The notes beneath the pieces were generated by a model. That model was not told the origin of the DNA and ran no database searches. It saw nothing but the letters and a program-made list of their open reading frames with translations. Made by a program: the position numbers and the translations under genes. DNA of 64,000 nucleotides from Sipunculus nudus. Lineage: Eukaryota; Annelida; Sipuncula; Golfingiida; Sipunculidae. Below, piece after piece: positions 12,778 to 24,085 of the stretch; position 1 is the stretch's first letter, and the number at the start of each line of letters is the position of its first letter. Where the stretch lies: NCBI GenBank assembly GCA_026874595.1, contig CM049314.1:38725729-38789728 (forward strand). The letters are read 5' to 3'.

Positions 12778-13632
12778 AGCTAAGATTTCTTATATACGGA
12801 ATGGGCATCCGGCATGCGTAAATACGGATTAAATTCGGCAATGATTAGAAAACTGAGGTGAAATACTTTCTGCGGTTCCGGCATGCGGAATATCAGTGAT
12901 GTAGGACTTCGAGTCCGGACTCGAGTCCATTTTAGTTGGGACTTCGACTCGGATTTGGACCCGAGGGTCCTGGACTCGGACTTGGACTTGCGGGTCCCGG
13001 ACTCGGATTTGGACTTGAGGGTCCTGGATTCGGACTTGCACTCGAGGCTTCTGGACTTCGACTTGCACTCGAGGATCATGGACTCGGACTTGCACTTGAG
13101 GGTCCAGGACTCAGATTTGGACTTGAGGGTCCTGGACTCGGACTTGCACTCGAGGGTCCTGTCCTCGGATTTGGACTTGAGGGTCCTGGACGCGGACTTG
13201 CACTCGAGGGTTCTGGACTTGGACTTGCACTCGAGGGTCCTGGACTCGGAATGCACTCAAGGGTCCTTGACTTGGACTTGCACTCGAGGGTTCTGGACTC
13301 GGACTTGCACTCGAGGGTCCTGGACTCGGATTTGGACTTGAGGGTCCTGGATTCGGACTTGCACTCGAGGCTTCTGGACTTCGACTTGCACTCTAGGGTC
13401 GTGGACTCGGACTTGCACTTGAGGGTCCAGGACTCAGATTTGGACTTGAGGGTCCTGGACTCGGACTTGCACTTGAGGGTTCTGGACTTGGACTTGCACT
13501 GGAGGGTCATGGACTCGGACTTGTACTTATGCATCCTGGACTCGGATTTAGACTTGAGGGTCCTGGACTCGAAACATTCTGAATGAAACTCGCAACATGC
13601 ATTCCGCATTCTGCACATAAGGAATCTTAGCT
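12778..13632. mobile_element. TIR element (PIF/Harbinger-like?) carrying a minisatellite
   Basis: The left edge AGCTAAGATTTCTTATATAC (12778) is repeated inverted at the right edge, where the minus strand reads AGCTAAGATTCCTTATGTGC (from 13632 leftward). Homology between the arms extends for about 40 bases. The element is flanked by TTA on both sides (12775-12777 and 13633-13635); 3-bp TTA/TAA duplications are typical of PIF/Harbinger elements. Inside is a 27-bp tandem array and no transposase, so the element is non-autonomous. Superfamily assignment is tentative because a 3-bp duplication can arise by chance. Confidence 0.55.
12950..13572. repeat. 27-bp minisatellite, about 23 copies
   Basis: Units alternate between types such as GGACTTGCACTCGAGGGTCC and GGATTTGGACTTGAGGGTCC, each 27 bp. 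Because 27 is a multiple of three, several frames on both strands stay open (up to 216 codons plus, 201 codons minus) and give nine-residue repeats such as SDLHSRVLD. Start context, composition and terminal location inside a transposon argue against a real protein. The left border holds the palindrome CGAGTCCGGACTCG at 12910-12923. The array is homologous, in inverted orientation, to the 28-bp array at 53566-54232. Confidence 0.9.
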
Positions 13633-13639
13633 TTATACC

Positions 13640-14590
13640 GACGTACTCGTGACGCAAGCAGTAAAAACTTTCACACTGCAATCAGTGATAAATCCACCCG
13701 TTGTACTTACATTACAAATACTTCGCTTCCAGTTTCAAATTCCCATTTTCCCTTGCTCAATTTGTTCTTTATTTCTCCATTGTTTGGTGTTATTACATGG
13801 TCAGCTTATAGCTCTCTTGTAGTAACTCGGGATGTTTTGTTCTTATTTTAATACAAAGGAAACAATTAACTCCATTGTCACGAATAATGAACCGGATGTT
13901 CTTTCAATGCAAACTCTCCCTTTCATCAAAGCCAAGAGTATTTTCTCCTAGAACACCTGCCCGTACATTCCCTGCAGGTAGTCCTGAACAAGATCAGATG
14001 AATTTATATGGGGAAAAAACGCATTGAGGAGGCGTTGTATTTCCGTGGAATGTTCCACAAAAGGCACTTAATGCTACAATTTTTTTTCCTTTATTTCAGC
14101 CCTTTTTTCAAGAAAAGGTAATCATTAATTCACTTAACAACCCAGTAAATCCACAAATGGGGGTTGTTATAATTACTTACGTATGTTAACACAGTAGTTT
14201 CGATTTATCTTAAAGGGTGTTGGGGGGGGGGGACTTGCAGGCAGGCGTGGTATAGGGTACTCAGATATAGAACCAAAGTCTATATATCGAATAATTAATA
14301 CATTTCATTTCCAATATATAAATATTATTCTCTAAAAGCAGGGGGATGATTACATTGCCCCCCTGCTAAAAATATAATAGGATATATACCCCCCCCCCCC
14401 CCCAACAGTGCACTATTACCCTGATGCTAAGAGCTGAAACACAGAATTTCTGACGGAGATGATCAGTTACAAATTAATACGTGTTTTTATGCGGTCCTAG
14501 ATGTAAACTGATAAAGGATTATGTTTTTATGTGCCGAAGCACTCAGCTATGGTCAGGTTGGAATGTATTGGGATTAGGGTTATGTCTGTA
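13640..14590. other. Spacer with hairpin and poly(G)/poly(C) runs
   Basis: No gene seen. A G run at 14222-14232, a hairpin at 14337-14368 (GCAGGGGG ... CCCCCCTGC, loop about 12), and a C run at 14389-14403 lie close together. They may be the remains of one transposon end. Confidence 0.4.
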
Positions 14591-14593
14591 TTT

Positions 14594-14972
14594 TTAAATG
14601 AGCTCTGATCTTTTGTTGAGTCTTTGTGTCTTTTGGAAAGTTATGATTTTGACCTTTTCTTCCAGGCAAAGATTACAACTTCCATTGGGGAGCTTTCTCG
14701 GGGATGCGCGCTTGAGGACCCGCCAGCTGATTGAATACGGTGTTTAACTTTGAGAGTTCCGAGTCTTTTTCGAACTTGGGTTTGCTAGATGATTTCTTGT
14801 GGTTCCTGTAGCGGGATTCAAATTCGGTGCCGGCAAGTCCGATGTAGGTTTTCTTCGAGGCTGGGATTGTGATGTCAGCGGCATAGATAATGCCAGCTTG
14901 TAGGCATACTCCTTTAAGAGGGCACTCTGTTTTTTTTTTTTTTATTTCGTTTGGCCTCAAAACAAACACCAT
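14594..14972 (-). pseudogene. Penelope-like element: GIY-YIG endonuclease C-terminus, frameshifted
   Basis: The minus-strand frame has the Cys-motif ECPLKGVCLQ, then IIYAADI, then KKTYIGLAGTEFESRYRNHK. This is the GIY-YIG endonuclease arrangement of Penelope-like retroelements (IY...YIG, then Arg and Asn-His). After PEKAPQWKL the frame stops. A one-base shift restores CNLCLEEKVKIITF...LNKRSELI and a stop at 14594-14596, the usual C-terminus of these proteins. The reverse transcriptase that should precede it (towards higher coordinates) is absent, so this is a 5'-truncated, frameshifted copy. In an intact element the enzyme would nick target DNA for insertion. Confidence 0.9.
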
Positions 14973-15057
14973 ATATTCAATCAGCTGGCTGGTCCTCGTG
15001 CCCCCCCCCCCCCGGAGAAAGCTCCTCGGTGGAAGTTGTAATCCCTCCCTGGAAGAA
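14973..15057 (+). mobile_element. Inverted partial copy of the Penelope-like 3' coding end
   Basis: On the plus strand, ATTCAATCAGCTGGCTGGTC, then (after a C run at 15001-15013) GGAGAAAGCTCCTCGGTGGA and GTAATCCCTCCCTGGAAGAA, match the minus-strand sequence of 14658-14739. The two copies therefore face each other around the endonuclease frame. The match ends near 15057. Penelope-like elements often occur as inverted or tandem partial copies. Confidence 0.75.
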
Positions 15058-15059
15058 TC

Positions 15060-16220
15060 GTTTATATAACGTTGATTAAAATTATGTAAAAACAGGTTTT
15101 TACACCCTTGTGTACAAAATCTGTGTATGATCTCACATAAATAAGTCCAGCTGAAAAACAGTATCTAGTATTGATGCGTTGGGTATTTTAATCATACATT
15201 TATTACGTGTCGATGGACGTGTATGTCCAGTTTGCACCCAGGTCCATGATTCGATTGCCAGGTAGCCACGGGTTAAGCTCTGCAACTACAGAATGAGCAG
15301 CAGTCCCCTTGTCTATGTTACTCTATTGACTGTGGTTATGTTCTCAAATTGATGTATCATCTTTATTGCATCAGCGTCAGCCATCAAATGTAAACTTCTT
15401 AAAGACTTTTTACAGAGTTAAAAGGTAACAAATAACTGCAGTTTTTTTTAAATATTTTACAAGTTTTAACAGTTACTTGTAGTTTTTATCAGTGTAATGT
15501 AAAAATAGGGTTTGACCTTAAAAAGTCCCAACCCTGTTCAAAAGTATACATTTAAAAATCAGCGAATAGGATACTGTAACCAGTCGATTGACAAGTATAA
15601 TTACCAAAAGACATGCATGATTATCGAGTCTTTACCTGATTAGTGACGACTTTTTACGTTTCCATATGTGTTTTGGCGGTATGTCAGAGATATTGGAAGT
15701 ACATGCAATAATCAAATTGTGACGATCCTTTTTTTTTCTTTGAGTCATCAAACCTGATTTTATATCAAATACATGAGCATAGAATACATCATGAATTTGA
15801 CGGCTGACGCCTTATCAGTATCCGTATCACATGTACCGTACCTGTATTGTTGAAACATTGATAATGTTATATTAGTACCTTTTTTGTGCTTTATGATGGA
15901 GATACAATTAGTACTGTCATTTATCTGCTGAAATGGCAGAGTATTAACATACAGATAGTTGCAGGGCATCTGCTAGCCTAATAAACCAGTCACTGGAACT
16001 TTGTACAAACTTTTAAAAAAAAATTTAAGTATAATATATTGTAACATAATGTGTGTAACTATAGGAATTTTGTTTATATACTTCACGATTAATGATAACA
16101 GGTTTCTTCGTTTATCAATACTACAAGTAAACGTTTAACAATTAACATTAGACTATTTATGTATACATAAGAGTGTACATATCCCGCACACATTCTCTTA
16201 ATTTGATTATATAAATTTAC
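15060..16220. other. AT-rich spacer, nothing recognised
   Basis: No Penelope reverse transcriptase, tandem repeat or long frame was found. The only frame of note (15760-15969, minus, 69 codons) has no recognisable feature. Confidence 0.6.
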
Positions 16221-16233
16221 ATATATATATATA

Positions 16234-17454
16234 CAGTGGAACCCCGCCTTGCGACCACCCCACAATTGCGACCACCCCAAAATTACGACCATTTTGCTTG
16301 GTCCCGAATTTTTTTTAGTTTATTTATGTTTAAAAATGACTCAAAATTACGACCACCCCTGAATTCAGAATTACGACCAGATTTCCTGGCCCGAGCGCTA
16401 ATGCGACCCCGCTAATGCAACCACCACCGAGAAGTACTGAAACAACATTTGTCGCGAGTCAATGGCTGCGTCTTTTCACAGGCGCCTTAACGAAAGATCA
16501 AAGCGGGTAACAAGGTTTCTTAACCCGAGTCTTAAACTGGGTCCGCATGTCTTCCCGACTTGGTGTCTTCGCTGAGACTCGTTGAGCGGTAGGTTATAGA
16601 TCAAAGAGGGTAACCATCGGCCTAATTACTTAATGAGCCGGTCTAACCTGGGGTCTGATGCTAATTGCTTCTCATTGATCACCTGTATTACAGCTACCCT
16701 AAGTGTGGGGTTGCGGGCTTAATATTTCAACTCATCACATATTGTTCGATCCTCATTGGTAAAATTAACCACCTAGTTAATTCTAAATGTGTTCATACCT
16801 TACTAACACTTAGTATTGAGCAGTCAGTAATATGTATAAAAAAGCTTGCATGGGAGAAAATCCCTCACATTAACTTGCCTTATCTGATAGATCGCTGTCA
16901 GTTTATTTCTCTACTGGTTCAGTTTGCATTTAAATTGCTTGCTGTTGTGCGGCCATGCCTCTGAAAGAGCTCTCCTTGAAGGAGAGGAAGTGACGTTAAT
17001 CAAGGCGGCAACACCACGCGCAGTCAGCACCAAATGGCTCACCAGTTTAGCGTCGGGAAAACTCAAGTGCACGCAATATATACTCAAGCGGAAGGCTAAA
17101 TATATGATAGCAACGTATTATATTCAATATGCATTCAGTAGGTTGTAATCGTATTGCCTTAGTGTTATTATTTGTTAATCATCTGTCACTACGTATGTGT
17201 ACATGTATATTAATTTTTTTCATGAATAAATATGTTCAGCTACACACAAAAAAAAATGATTAATAAAAAGGGTCCTCCGCTCAATAAAATATTTTGTTAT
17301 AATTCACATTAAAGATATGCAATAGATAAACTCTGATGCACATTAAATATCAGCGTGTTATATGCGACCACGGTAAGAGTTTCACAAATACGACCACCCC
17401 CAAATTACGACCACTTTGCTCAGTCCCCAGGGTGGTCGTAATTGTGGGGTTCCA

Positions 17455-17457
<3 letters not shown>
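16234..17457 (+). mobile_element. Tigger/pogo-type DNA transposon, 1.22 kb, degenerate
   Basis: The left end CAGTGGAACCCCGCCTTGCG and the right end (minus strand from 17457, CAGTGGAACCCCACAATTAC) are terminal inverted repeats. Both are followed by further GACCACCCC-type subterminal repeats on inner sides. TA lies immediately outside each end, and both ends abut (AT)n tracts, as expected for the TA-targeting Tc1/mariner-pogo superfamily. The interior contains the start of a pogo/Tigger transposase (separate entry) but is too short for a full ~500-residue transposase. Confidence 0.85.
16955..17116 (+). pseudogene. Tigger/pogo transposase N-terminal helix-turn-helix remnant
   Basis: An ATG at 16955 gives MPLKELSLKERK and then stops. 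Shifting frame continues as VTLIKAATPRAVSTKWLTSL, and then the tail KCTQYILKRKAKYM. In pogo/Tigger/CENP-B-type proteins the N-terminal DNA-binding domain reads L-S-L-K-E-K...V-I-K...A...K-L-A...F-G-V-G-K-T-Q-V...I-L-K-R-K. The order and key positions fit. The catalytic DDD region is not present. One frameshift plus in-frame substitutions make this a dead copy. It lies in the same orientation as the element. Confidence 0.7.

Positions 17458-17514
<57 letters not shown>
17458..17514. repeat. (AT)n microsatellite
   Basis: About 28 uninterrupted AT dinucleotides directly adjoin the right end of the Tigger/pogo element; a shorter (AT)n adjoins its left end at 16219-16232. Confidence 0.95.
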
Positions 17515-17518
<4 letters not shown>

Positions 17519-17519
17519 T

Positions 17520-18284
17520 TACATATGCACATGTGTGGGTGCGCGTGTTTGTACACATGTATAAATACATACATTGTGTAATTATACATAATTTAACGTC
17601 TCTATATATTTATATTATTATATTTATTTTATATAAAATTATGTATACACAATTATATGATCCTATCTGTATAATATATAAAAATATAGTAAAACTGTAC
17701 AATATTATAAATCTTTGATAATAATTGGTCACCGAAAAAAATAAACATTCTCAGACCATTTATAAAAAGCAGAAAAAATATACTTTTTCGTCAGCGTAGT
17801 AAATAACACCAGATGTACCAGTAAACCATCTTGTGTCATGGGAATTATCTATTTTCCCGTCAGTTAATATAAAAGTGTTTCGAGACGGACCTTGTGGTTC
17901 ACTTGGCCAGAGCTGTTTGACGCTCCATGTCTTGTCTGTCTGCTGCGTACGGTCACGTGTCTCTTTGCGACAGCTATATACGTGTTAACATCCATTGACC
18001 ATAACTGAATAGCTCACGAACCCTTGGCCGGGAAAGCGAACTTCTTTCATAATATGAATTATCACGCACTTAGGCGAATCCGCGCTTAACAAAGGAAGGT
18101 GACCTTTATTTGCAGGTACTCATTAGCGCCCTCTATATAGCAAAATGAACAACCCTCACATATTTGGGAAGTATGGTAAGGCTGTTGATTATTTTTTTTA
18201 ATGTGATGGCAATAATTTAGATCACCTGGCCCAGATTCATTAATTTAAGCAATCAGAAGTAAAAGTAAAACATACGGACACTCA
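17520..18284. other. Spacer, no gene seen
   Basis: AT-rich to 17870, then more balanced sequence to 18180. The minus strand at 18124-18134 reads AGAGGGCGCTA, matching the 3' half of the CTCF consensus. The 5' half does not match, so it is not listed as a site. Confidence 0.5.
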
Positions 18285-18286
18285 AT

Positions 18287-18526
<240 letters not shown>

Positions 18527-18629
18527 TTGTATATATATATTAAATAGTATATATTTATACAACCATATATGAATACGTCATATATCACGTATATAGAGAA
18601 CACGGAGAAAGATGAAGATAGAAGGCCGG

Positions 18630-18690
18630 CTTAACAGACAGAGATTGAAAGACAGACAGGTTGACAGACAGGCAAACAGATAGGCAGAAT
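18630..18690. repeat. Degenerate (GACA)n
   Basis: Interrupted GACAGACAGGTTGACAGACA-type tetranucleotide repeats. Confidence 0.7.
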
Positions 18691-19054
18691 GAGAGACAAA
18701 CGAAAAGTTCAACAACGAGCTACATATCCTTATTGACAAGTGTTATTTTAGGCATTGGAAATTTCAAGGCTACCGTGTTGAATTTCAGGAACAAGAAATT
18801 ACTGGCACAATATAATACATACAGACATTGTTACAGATTTCAAAACAAGGTTATTAATTTGTTTAATTATCACAACATCTTCCAATTCAGACTTTATCGG
18901 TATAAAATTCAATTTCGAAATAAGGGCCCTGTAAGACATAGAAAAATAACAATAAATGCAAGGTCCTAAAGGTCCATTAAACTTAAATTATATGATACAA
19001 TCAAAGAAGAGTAAGCGAAAACGCAGTGACGTAAGCACTGCTAAAGTCGAGGTA

Positions 19055-19057
<3 letters not shown>

Positions 19058-19100
<43 letters not shown>
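19058..19100. repeat. (AT)n microsatellite
   Basis: About 21 uninterrupted TA dinucleotides. Confidence 0.95.
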
Positions 19101-19102
<2 letters not shown>

Positions 19103-19510
19103 AATTACGTATTGAGTAGTATGGAGCAGAGTTGCAAATATATAAAAACGAAGTTAAAGATTAGATTAAGCACCATTGTGTACAAAAATATAAAACTGAA
19201 GTATGAAAGTGTACGTAAAGTAAAGATATGATACTCATTAATACGATAATGGAAACATCAGATGACGTTATATATTAGTATTATTAACCATACAATTAGA
19301 AAATAAAAGGGAATAATATTACATTGGTATTATATGCAAGAAAATATGAGTGCGCTAGCCTTCTAAAGCTCTTTAGAGTGTGGACATTTTTTTTTAGCGT
19401 TAACGGAAGCCTTTACCACATTTGACCAAATAAAAACTTTCTTCGAATATTCAAACAAACAAACAAAAGAGCCGATTTGAAGTATCTTAAAACAAATAAT
19501 AGAAATGCTT
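19101..19510. other. AT-rich spacer
   Basis: No gene or structured repeat recognised. Confidence 0.6.
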
Positions 19511-19529
19511 AAAGTAAGGTCTTATATGC

Positions 19530-20900
19530 AATCTCTTTAACCCTGACACCGATACCACGTGATTCCATGACCCCAGGGCTACTGTAAACATCCTAAAAAA
19601 TCTCATTTCGCTTGTGAACCCCACCAGTTGCTTTAGGACTAGTATTGATTAAGACAGCTGACCCCTATTGACCCAAGTGTCAAAACCATTAGAGGGTTTT
19701 ATCCCGGCGTTGTAACGCTCATTTAGACATGAATACATGTTTTGAAGGCGTATAATAATAACGAAAAACAACACCGCTGGTCCCGAGGGCGCCACGAGTG
19801 TTTCCAGTCAAGTGGCGTCTCTCTCGTTCGGCGCGGGTTAATGTCGTCTGCTCAGATTAGTTTGTGCAACGCTCAATAACACTCCAGTTTGTTTTGTTAG
19901 TCTTTGTAACTGGTCTGAATGGTGGCGGGCGCGGGGCCTAGCTACCATTGTAACATCGCATGAAAAGCGAACAGCCTACACTATAGCAGGGCCGATACCA
20001 GTTATTTCAACACTGAATATAACCGTCATCGCCCAATAGGCCAGTTTTGTCTCCACTAAACCTGTAGGGAAATTTATCACGGCGCTTGCGTGAGCTGCAT
20101 GAAAGAGCGGCCGAGCAAGATCTATACTGTAAATCTACAGTGCGCCAGCTAGGCTTTGTTTGAAAAGTGAGCCCTATTGTAGCGCCGTGGACAATTTCAA
20201 ACTGCCAAGTATTCAGTTTTCAATACTGTTCATTCAATGTAATATGGACCGGCACAAAACCATCGCTTTCGCCCGGGCCCTTCAACCATCTGCCCGGCCA
20301 CAGAAACAAAGCGATGGAAGAGTTTGATTCCATTTTCTCTCTCATGGGTTGTGTGCGGCCGCGATTTACTCACATCCAGTATGGGTGGCCAGCTCATTTG
20401 GCTCATGAAAACTCCTAGAAGCCCCAGCGCGACATCCGCGAAACGGCTCCCCAAACTCCCACAATGCAAGTTTTGTTATGGCGTCACTCGGGGAAATCTC
20501 TGCCTCTTTTGTAATCCCTCTCCTCCCACTTACCACCTCCTGCGCCCGCTCTTCAGGTACAATGACACGTGAATACCGCTCTGTAACCGCAGCCTTACAC
20601 GGGAGTTGACAGTCAATACGCAGTCTGCCTCTCAGATACAAATGCTGTGCCTGATTCTCTCTATATACATTTATGTATACAGCCCCGAGGTGGCACAGGA
20701 GTTTCGTTTCCGTATGTTTCCATCACTCTCTGATCCATCACGTGACCCATGGATAAAACCACAAGGTATATATTTTTTTCTGAAACATCACCTAGCCTGT
20801 GAACTGTTTGACGATTTAAACGGAGGAAACATTACCTGCGCCGTGCAAGATTTCCACGGGTTTCTCTTTCTCTGAGGTAAATTTTACGTTACATTCGATT
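19530..20900. other. High-complexity island, candidate conserved regulatory block
   Basis: About 1.4 kb of balanced composition with almost no simple repeat, bounded by AT-rich microsatellite sequence. Within it are SOX-type words (AACAAAG at 20307, CATTGTAAC near 19945), several CpG-containing words and no convincing splice sites. Overlapping frames of 60-91 codons on both strands (20167-20641) show that sequence quality is high but favour no single reading. A cis-regulatory module or a non-coding first exon are both possible. Confidence 0.35.
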
Positions 20901-20962
20901 TTCCGGGGTACCATGGGGCACAGGTAATGGCTGGGTATACACAACTAAGTATTAGAATACAG

Positions 20963-21215
20963 ACATATATATATATATATATATTGAATGTCCATCACAT
21001 ACACACACATAAATATACATATATATATATATATACACATATTGTACATATATATATATATGTTTATATGTAGTTATGTAATATACAGATGTATGCATAT
21101 ATAAATCATATGTATGTACATATATGCAGGGGCACACATGTATATATGTAAACTTACAAACATATAAATATATAAAAATGTATATATATAGAGACACACA
21201 TATGTCTATCTCTCC

Positions 21216-21285
<70 letters not shown>

Positions 21286-21300
21286 TCAGAGAGAGAGAAA
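20963..21300. repeat. Microsatellite cluster: (AT)n, (CA)n, (CT)n, (GA)n
   Basis: (AT)n at 20965-20985 and about 21020-21062, a CA-rich stretch near 21000, (CT)n at 21219-21252, (AT)n at 21262-21285 and a short GA tract at 21288-21300, separated by ATGTATATA-type degenerate repeats. Confidence 0.9.
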
Positions 21301-21309
21301 GATAGAGGT

Positions 21310-22000
21310 TGAAGAAGTTTCCAGACAGCATACCGACAAATCATTAACATCATATATTTTATTTATGTATACATATATTGCATTGTATCTGTAGGCACTA
21401 GATCCATATAAAATACAAACGCGTACTTGTAAGATGACAAATTATGTAATATATTCTCTGCATCAAATTGTACGCATTGTAATGTTTTACCCGAATGGCC
21501 CAGCGAGACGCAGTATTCCGCTATCATATAATACAGCGAGTTCGATCTTTACCTGTATATATCGTCTCTCCATTTGTACTACACACGTACGCCAAGGTGG
21601 GCGGGCACGCATGGAATTGTTCCTGGCTCCGTACAGCTGCAGACGTATTAAGTTTTGTGTGTGATGTAAAATGCCAGGTAAGCCAGTTGATACTTGTTCT
21701 CAACGACTGTCCCAAGTGTAGGTGTGATGATGTTCGGTATAAAGGCACATGTGGTTTTGTGTAACCCACTTTTTTATATCTTCGTCCGTGGAGCAATCTC
21801 TTTTCAGCTGCCTGCCTTTGTTTGCTATACCAGCCGTTAAAGGTCCAAATTAGGCCGAGTATCATACCTGTCTCAGAATGCTCTCTCGCAGACGATCGGC
21901 ATCAGAGTTCCATCAAGTCTGAAGTGGTAATCGTCATCTGTCAGAAAGTGTATCGGTGTCTTCACCACGGTGTCACACACATATCCCGTGACGAACACCA
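21310..22000. other. Unclassified sequence left of the 34-bp array
   Basis: Three overlapping frames (21434-21664 and 21495-21764 plus, 21524-21865 minus, up to 113 codons) have no recognisable domain. Composition is moderate. Nothing functional can be supported. Confidence 0.4.
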
Positions 22001-22004
22001 GTAC

Positions 22005-22850
22005 AGTCATACTTACTGCGTGACAGTATCTACAGTGTCTTTAGACCCAATGCGTCAGGGTTTCTTATGTATGACAGTTTCTTTTGTGTCGTAAAACCTA
22101 CTCCGTTACAAGTTACAATGTGACGTTACAATATGACGGTTTCATATATATTGTCATGCGTACTGCGTGGCGGCCTTGTTTGTGTCATCATGCCCACTGC
22201 GTGACAGTTTCATATGTATCATTATACCTACTGCGTGACGGCCTCGTATGTGTCATCATACCTACTGCGTGACGGCCTCATATGTATTGTCATACCCACT
22301 GCGTGACAGCATCAGAAATGTCGTACAATATCGACTGCGTGACGTCGACCTATGTATCGTCATACATGATGCGGGACATCCTCGTATGTTACGTCATACC
22401 CACTGCGTGACAGCCTCATATATATCGTCATACCCACTGCGTGACGATCTCGTATATGTCGTCATACCTACTGCGTGACAGTTTCATATGTATCATCATA
22501 CTTACTGCGTGACAGTTTCATATGTATCATCATACCTACTGCCTGACGGTTTCATATGTATCATCATACGTACTGCAAGACGGACTCTTATGTGTCATCA
22601 TACCTACTGCGTGACAGTTTCATATGTATCATCATACTTACTGCGTGACGGTTTCATATGTATCATCATACCTACTGCGTGACGGACTCTTGTGTGTCAT
22701 CATACCTACTGCGTGGCAGCATCAGATGTGTCATCATACCTACTGCATGAAGGCATAGATGTGTCGTCATACCTACTGCGTGACGACCTCCTATGTATTT
22801 TCAAACCCACTGCGTGACAACCTAGATCGTATATGACGTCATACCTATCG
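22005..22850. repeat. 34-bp minisatellite A, about 24 copies
   Basis: The unit is 34 bp and contains CTACTGCGTGACGGTTTCAT and ATGTATCATCATAC. Units differ mainly in the CGGTTTCATATGTAT part (variants CAGTTTCATATGTATC, CGGACTCTTATGTGTC, CGGCCTCGTATGTGTC). Divergence rises towards both ends. The frames crossing it are not protein genes: 34 is not a multiple of three and stop codons recur. A second, unrelated-looking 34-bp array starts 2 kb downstream. Confidence 0.9.
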
Positions 22851-23034
22851 TTTGGAGGTTGTAAATGTTTCGCCATTCTTCTCGTCTGACGGTGTCCACT
22901 GTTTTGTCATGATAACCAAGTGATAGTCATGACTCTGTCTTCAGAAGTTTGGCGACCTCCGCTGTATCGTCTTACGTGTCACGTGATTTCATAAATACGT
23001 TTTCATTCCAACTTGTTGATGCCTACACTCTTGT

Positions 23035-23390
23035 GGTGTGCCAATTAATGGATATATCGATGATCGGTCGGTTTCGTTCATCATCGATTAGTCGATTGCA
23101 TTCTTGCATAATCGATCACAAACGATAATGTACGCACATACACAGAAGTCATATATATTATCATTATTCTTATTCTGTCAGAGATATAAGAATGACGGGG
23201 CACAAAACAGTATTTAAACAACTCATGAGCGAGGAATCAGTGTTAACAACCCTGACATTACCTTGACCCATCAGCGACCTTTCAGACGTATATACAGCAT
23301 ATATCTTGGTAACATAGATGGTGTAAAAATAATCCATTAATAATCGACCATCGGTCTCTTTATATTTCAGTCATCGAATATGATTTTACA
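23035..23390. repeat. ATCGAT-rich inverted repeat
   Basis: The left part ATTAATGGATATATCGATGA (23044) and the right part (minus strand from about 23343, ATTAATGGATTATT) are inverted relative to each other, with ATCGATTAGTCGAT words near the left. It resembles the repeat at 9603-10036 and may be a short non-autonomous DNA transposon. No target duplication was found. Confidence 0.3.
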
Positions 23391-23445
23391 ACTGTTTCCA
23401 GCCACTACTACACTCAGTGGCATTAATTTATCTTCAAGAGCATGG

Positions 23446-23468
23446 AGGGTGGGTGGGTGGGTGGGTGG
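23446..23468. repeat. (GGGT)n microsatellite
   Basis: Five GGGT units in a row; a G-quadruplex-compatible spacing. Confidence 0.85.
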
Positions 23469-23865
23469 AGCTGATTCGCAGCCGTGCAAGGGTAATCAAA
23501 GTTAGGACACGTGACGCCCCCGGGTGCGTCGTCATGCCAGCTGTGTAGCGGCCTTCACTGCAACGTCATAACTAAAGTATGACCTTCTTCCGTGTTGTGT
23601 TATATGTTATTTTGCCATCATATAATTCTTTGTTGATAAAAGTCTTTTACAGGGGTACTTTCCGATTAAATTTTACCATTAAATTGACTTTTTTTAATAT
23701 TCTTCATATGATCATACATGGTAAGTCGGTGAAAGCAATCCAGATTTTATAATATTATTAGATATTTATTCTTCAACTCCTTGTAATTCATACAGGAAGT
23801 GTGTCAGAATTTTCACAGTATTTTCCATCTGAACAGGATTAACCTCCTTATAACGTAGAATAGAA

Positions 23866-24085
23866 GGTGATTATATAGGATTAAAATAAATAAAACACAA
23901 TTCTGTGTCCATAATACATAGAATCACAAGTGGGGCTCTAAACATGGGTGGGCGCAAAGAAAGGTAAAAAAAGGGATAAAGTCGTGAGAAAGTATATTAA
24001 AAGGTGAACTTATTTGATCAAAATAATAAAGCCAATTCTGTGTCCTTGAAACATTGAATCAAAAGAAGGGTTCTGTACATGGGTT
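23866..24085. repeat. Direct duplication, ~80-bp arms about 130 bp apart
   Basis: CAATTCTGTGTCC, then ACAT(A/T)GAATCA, then an ACATGGGT word recur in the same order at 23899-23953 and 24032-24085. Identity by eye is about 75-80 percent, so the duplication is old. Confidence 0.65.

Noticed and set aside
12883-13681. Repeat proteins of 152, 158, 201 and 216 residues on both strands
   Set aside because: All are read-through of a 27-bp minisatellite, whose period is a multiple of three; overlapping frames on both strands cannot all be real and none has flanking gene signals.
18124-18134. CTCF site
   Set aside because: Only the 3' half of the consensus matches; the 5' half is AT-rich.
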